Source: JAJPJG01 sp034667645
GTDB taxonomy: Bacteria > Verrucomicrobiota > Verrucomicrobiia > Chthoniobacterales > Chthoniobacteraceae
Assembly: GCA_034667645.1 (NCBI GenBank)
Contig: JAXDQV010000347.1
Location: 1 to 6,973 of the forward strand
Direction: 5' to 3'
DNA: 6,973 nt
The notes under the pieces were generated by a model. The model was not told the DNA's origin. It saw nothing but the letters and a program-made list of their open reading frames with translations, and did not search any database. Positions 5,881 to 6,973 of this stretch are shown piece after piece. Positions within the stretch are counted from its first letter, which is position 1; every line of letters begins with the position of its first letter. The translations under genes were made by a program, and so were the position numbers.

Positions 5881-6552
5881 TTGGGCGATGTCCTCCGGCG
5901 TTGCGGGTTGGATCCGGGCGCCATCGGCCGGCCGCACGCCTTGCCGCAGATTGTAAAAGCGACGCATGCCGTCGCCTTCGATGACTACGCCAGCTAGTGG
6001 CGCCGAAGTTCGCGAATCGAAAATCTCGCTCTCACCGGGATTGATCTCGACGACCTTGCTCGGCATGCCGTCACGGAAATCCAGGCCTGTTAGCGTTGCG
6101 ACGGTCGGCTTGAGGGCGAAAAATCCGATCAGTGCGGCCACGCGGCCAGTCATGCCAGGCGTCCAACGGATTCGCCGTCCGAGGAGCGAAGCCCCTCCGG
6201 AGGTAAGGAGCGGTAGCATGAGGTCGATCAGCACGAGACTCCCGAGAACCTTGAAAATGCCGCGCAACTCATCTGTCAGGCCAAGGAGCCGTGATGCAGC
6301 TTCGATTTCGTCGCCGGCTTTGCCGCCAATCCAAGTTGCAGCCAACGAGCGGACGAAAATCCACCCGATCAGGACGGCACCAATTGCGAGGACGATACGA
6401 TGCACCCATCGCACTGGCGACACCTCCGCCGCGACGACGCGCGCTGACTGGGCGGAGTGTGGCTGTAGGTTCGGATGCTTGCGGCGATACGGCAGTGTGG
6501 CGGTCGAGACGGATTGGCGATGTGGGCGGTAGTTATGACGGTTCGTTTTCAT
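5857..6552 (-). CDS. Uncharacterised 231-aa membrane protein
   Basis: I do not recognise a family. The basic N-terminal tail (MKTNRHNYRPHRQ) is followed by three likely membrane segments: about 50-72 (HRIVLAIGAVLIGWIF), 99-118 (IFKVLGSLVLIDLMLPLL) and 136-157 (GRVAALIGFFALKPTVATLT). A soluble C-terminal domain of about 75 residues (KVVEINPGESEIFDS, GVVIEGDGMRRFYNLRQG, TPEDIAQWKARRPR) follows. There is no cleavable signal peptide and no catalytic motif. The start ATG overlaps the stop of the 61-aa ORF as ATGA, which implies translational coupling and explains the lack of a ribosome binding site. It is the last gene of the minus-strand operon and is followed by hairpins. It lies on the host side of the att site, so it should be chromosomal. 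Confidence 0.72.
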   Translation of the reverse strand: MKTNRHNYRPHRQSVSTATLPYRRKHPNLQPHSAQSARVVAAEVSPVRWVHRIVLAIGAVLIGWIFVRSLAATWIGGKAGDEIEAASRLLGLTDELRGIFKVLGSLVLIDLMLPLLTSGGASLLGRRIRWTPGMTGRVAALIGFFALKPTVATLTGLDFRDGMPSKVVEINPGESEIFDSRTSAPLAGVVIEGDGMRRFYNLRQGVRPADGARIQPATPEDIAQWKARRPR

Positions 6553-6734
6553 GAGCGGGATTTGAATTGGGTGTTTATTAGGCGGTTAAGGCGGGGACTC
6601 GCCCATCGGGTCGCATCGCGGCACAAGTCCAGCGCCTCAAACAGTTCGGCGATGGCGAGCAGCCCGCGCAAAAACGTGCGGACACCTGCAGGAAGCTGAG
6701 GTGACGAAGGTTGGTGGTGGCGAAGGCGTTTCAT
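6549..6734 (-). CDS. Small 61-aa basic protein in a coupled operon
   Basis: The ORF starts MKRLRHHQPSSPQLPAGVRT and has one amphipathic helix (FLRGLLAIAELFEALDLCRD), with Arg/Lys-rich ends. No family is recognised. Its ATG overlaps the stop of the NYN-like gene (ATGA, 6734-6731), and its TGA overlaps the ATG of the membrane protein in the same way (6552-6549). Two consecutive 4-base overlaps are hard to explain by chance and are the main reason to call it a gene, since by composition alone a 61-codon frame in GC-rich DNA proves little. It could be a small regulator or partner of the membrane protein; this is unproven. Confidence 0.5.
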   Translation of the reverse strand: MKRLRHHQPSSPQLPAGVRTFLRGLLAIAELFEALDLCRDATRWASPRLNRLINTQFKSRS

Positions 6735-6973
6735 ACGGAGAGAGTGGCGGGTTCGGTGCAGTCCGCGCCGAGGGCAATGGGCGCGGCGTCAAAGAGACCG
6801 TCGCGGCGGCGGAGCTGCCCGCTGATCGACTGCGGCACCCCAGCGGCAAGGACGCGGACCTTTCGCCCGAGATGTCGACGGCAACCCTGCGCGCAAACGG
6901 TGCCCAGTTCCCCGTCGCCCGAGATAATGCAGATCGTGTCGCCACGTTGCGCCCTTGATGCGACGAACGCCGC
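6731..6973 (-). CDS. C-terminal end of a possible NYN-domain protein
   Basis: The frame enters the window at its right edge and runs 80 codons to TGA 6733-6731; the start is outside. It reads VASRAQRGDTICIISGDGEL, then LGRKVRVLAAGVPQSISGQL and RRRDGLFDA. A hydrophobic strand ending in SGDGEL, followed by a GRKV strand and a later S..L...D.F stretch, resembles the second half of NYN/DUF88 (LabA-like, PIN-fold) nuclease domains, where the acidic residues after SGD help bind metal. Here the usual second Asp is Glu. Known NYN proteins cut RNA, but the resemblance is from pattern memory on a short piece, so a different Rossmann-like protein is possible. It is the upstream gene of the ATGA-coupled operon. 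About 20 further C-terminal residues (ADCTEPATLSV) look non-domain. Confidence 0.5.
   Translation of the reverse strand, partial: AAFVASRAQRGDTICIISGDGELGTVCAQGCRRHLGRKVRVLAAGVPQSISGQLRRRDGLFDAAPIALGADCTEPATLSV

Noticed and set aside
5966..6532. 188-residue plus-strand frame
   Set aside because: Antisense to the membrane-protein gene, rich in Arg/Ser/Pro, no domain; a shadow.
6637..6958. Frames on both strands of 85-102 residues at the right edge
   Set aside because: Both overlap the minus frame with the SGDGEL/GRKV pattern that ends at 6731 in an ATGA overlap; their compositions are shadow-like.
1..6973. CRISPR array, rRNA operon or insertion sequence
   Set aside because: I saw no regularly spaced repeats, no rRNA motifs and no DDE transposase or paired terminal repeats in the window.

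Overview
The window joins the end of an integrated mobile element (about 1-5150) to host chromosomal DNA (about 5150-6973). Every convincing gene is on the minus strand. GC is moderately high, many starts lack a strong Shine-Dalgarno (SD) site, and GTG starts are likely for two genes. The gene styles (a DUF3854/TOPRIM protein, a ParB-like protein, and an RtcB beginning MNTKDLIRLGVP) make me think of Verrucomicrobiota or a relative. That is an impression, not a proven placement.

Element side, in transcription order from the right. A complete tyrosine-recombinase integrase (5014-3656) carries R, K, HxxR, H and Y. An unrecognised 277-aa basic protein follows (3599-2766), then a small helix-turn-helix DNA-binding protein (about 2639-2352) and a ParB-like protein (2333-1298). 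The ParB-like gene is broken by what looks like one extra G near 1693-1695. After a perfect 12-bp hairpin comes the long 5' part of a DUF3854/TOPRIM-like protein (1241 to beyond position 1). The HTH, ParB-like and DUF3854 genes look like the control and replication/maintenance module of an integrative element or integrated plasmid. Their joint function is inference.

Boundary. About 90 bases upstream of the integrase start lies the 3' part of a tRNA-Thr(TGT) gene, from the anticodon loop to the terminal CC (5106-5149), with no 5' half. This is the expected footprint of integration into a tRNA 3' end, so the intact tRNA-Thr should lie beyond the left edge of the window, at the other end of the element.

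Host side. Next to the att site is a decayed N-terminal fragment of rtcB (about 5614-5254), with several indels and its C-terminal three quarters missing. Beyond it is a tight minus-strand operon: the end of a possible NYN-domain protein (6973-6731), a 61-aa small ORF (6734-6549) and a 231-aa membrane protein (6552-5857). Both junctions are ATGA stop/start overlaps. A 15-bp hairpin that pairs fully only in minus-strand RNA follows the operon. No stretch longer than 300 bases lacks a gene or pseudogene.
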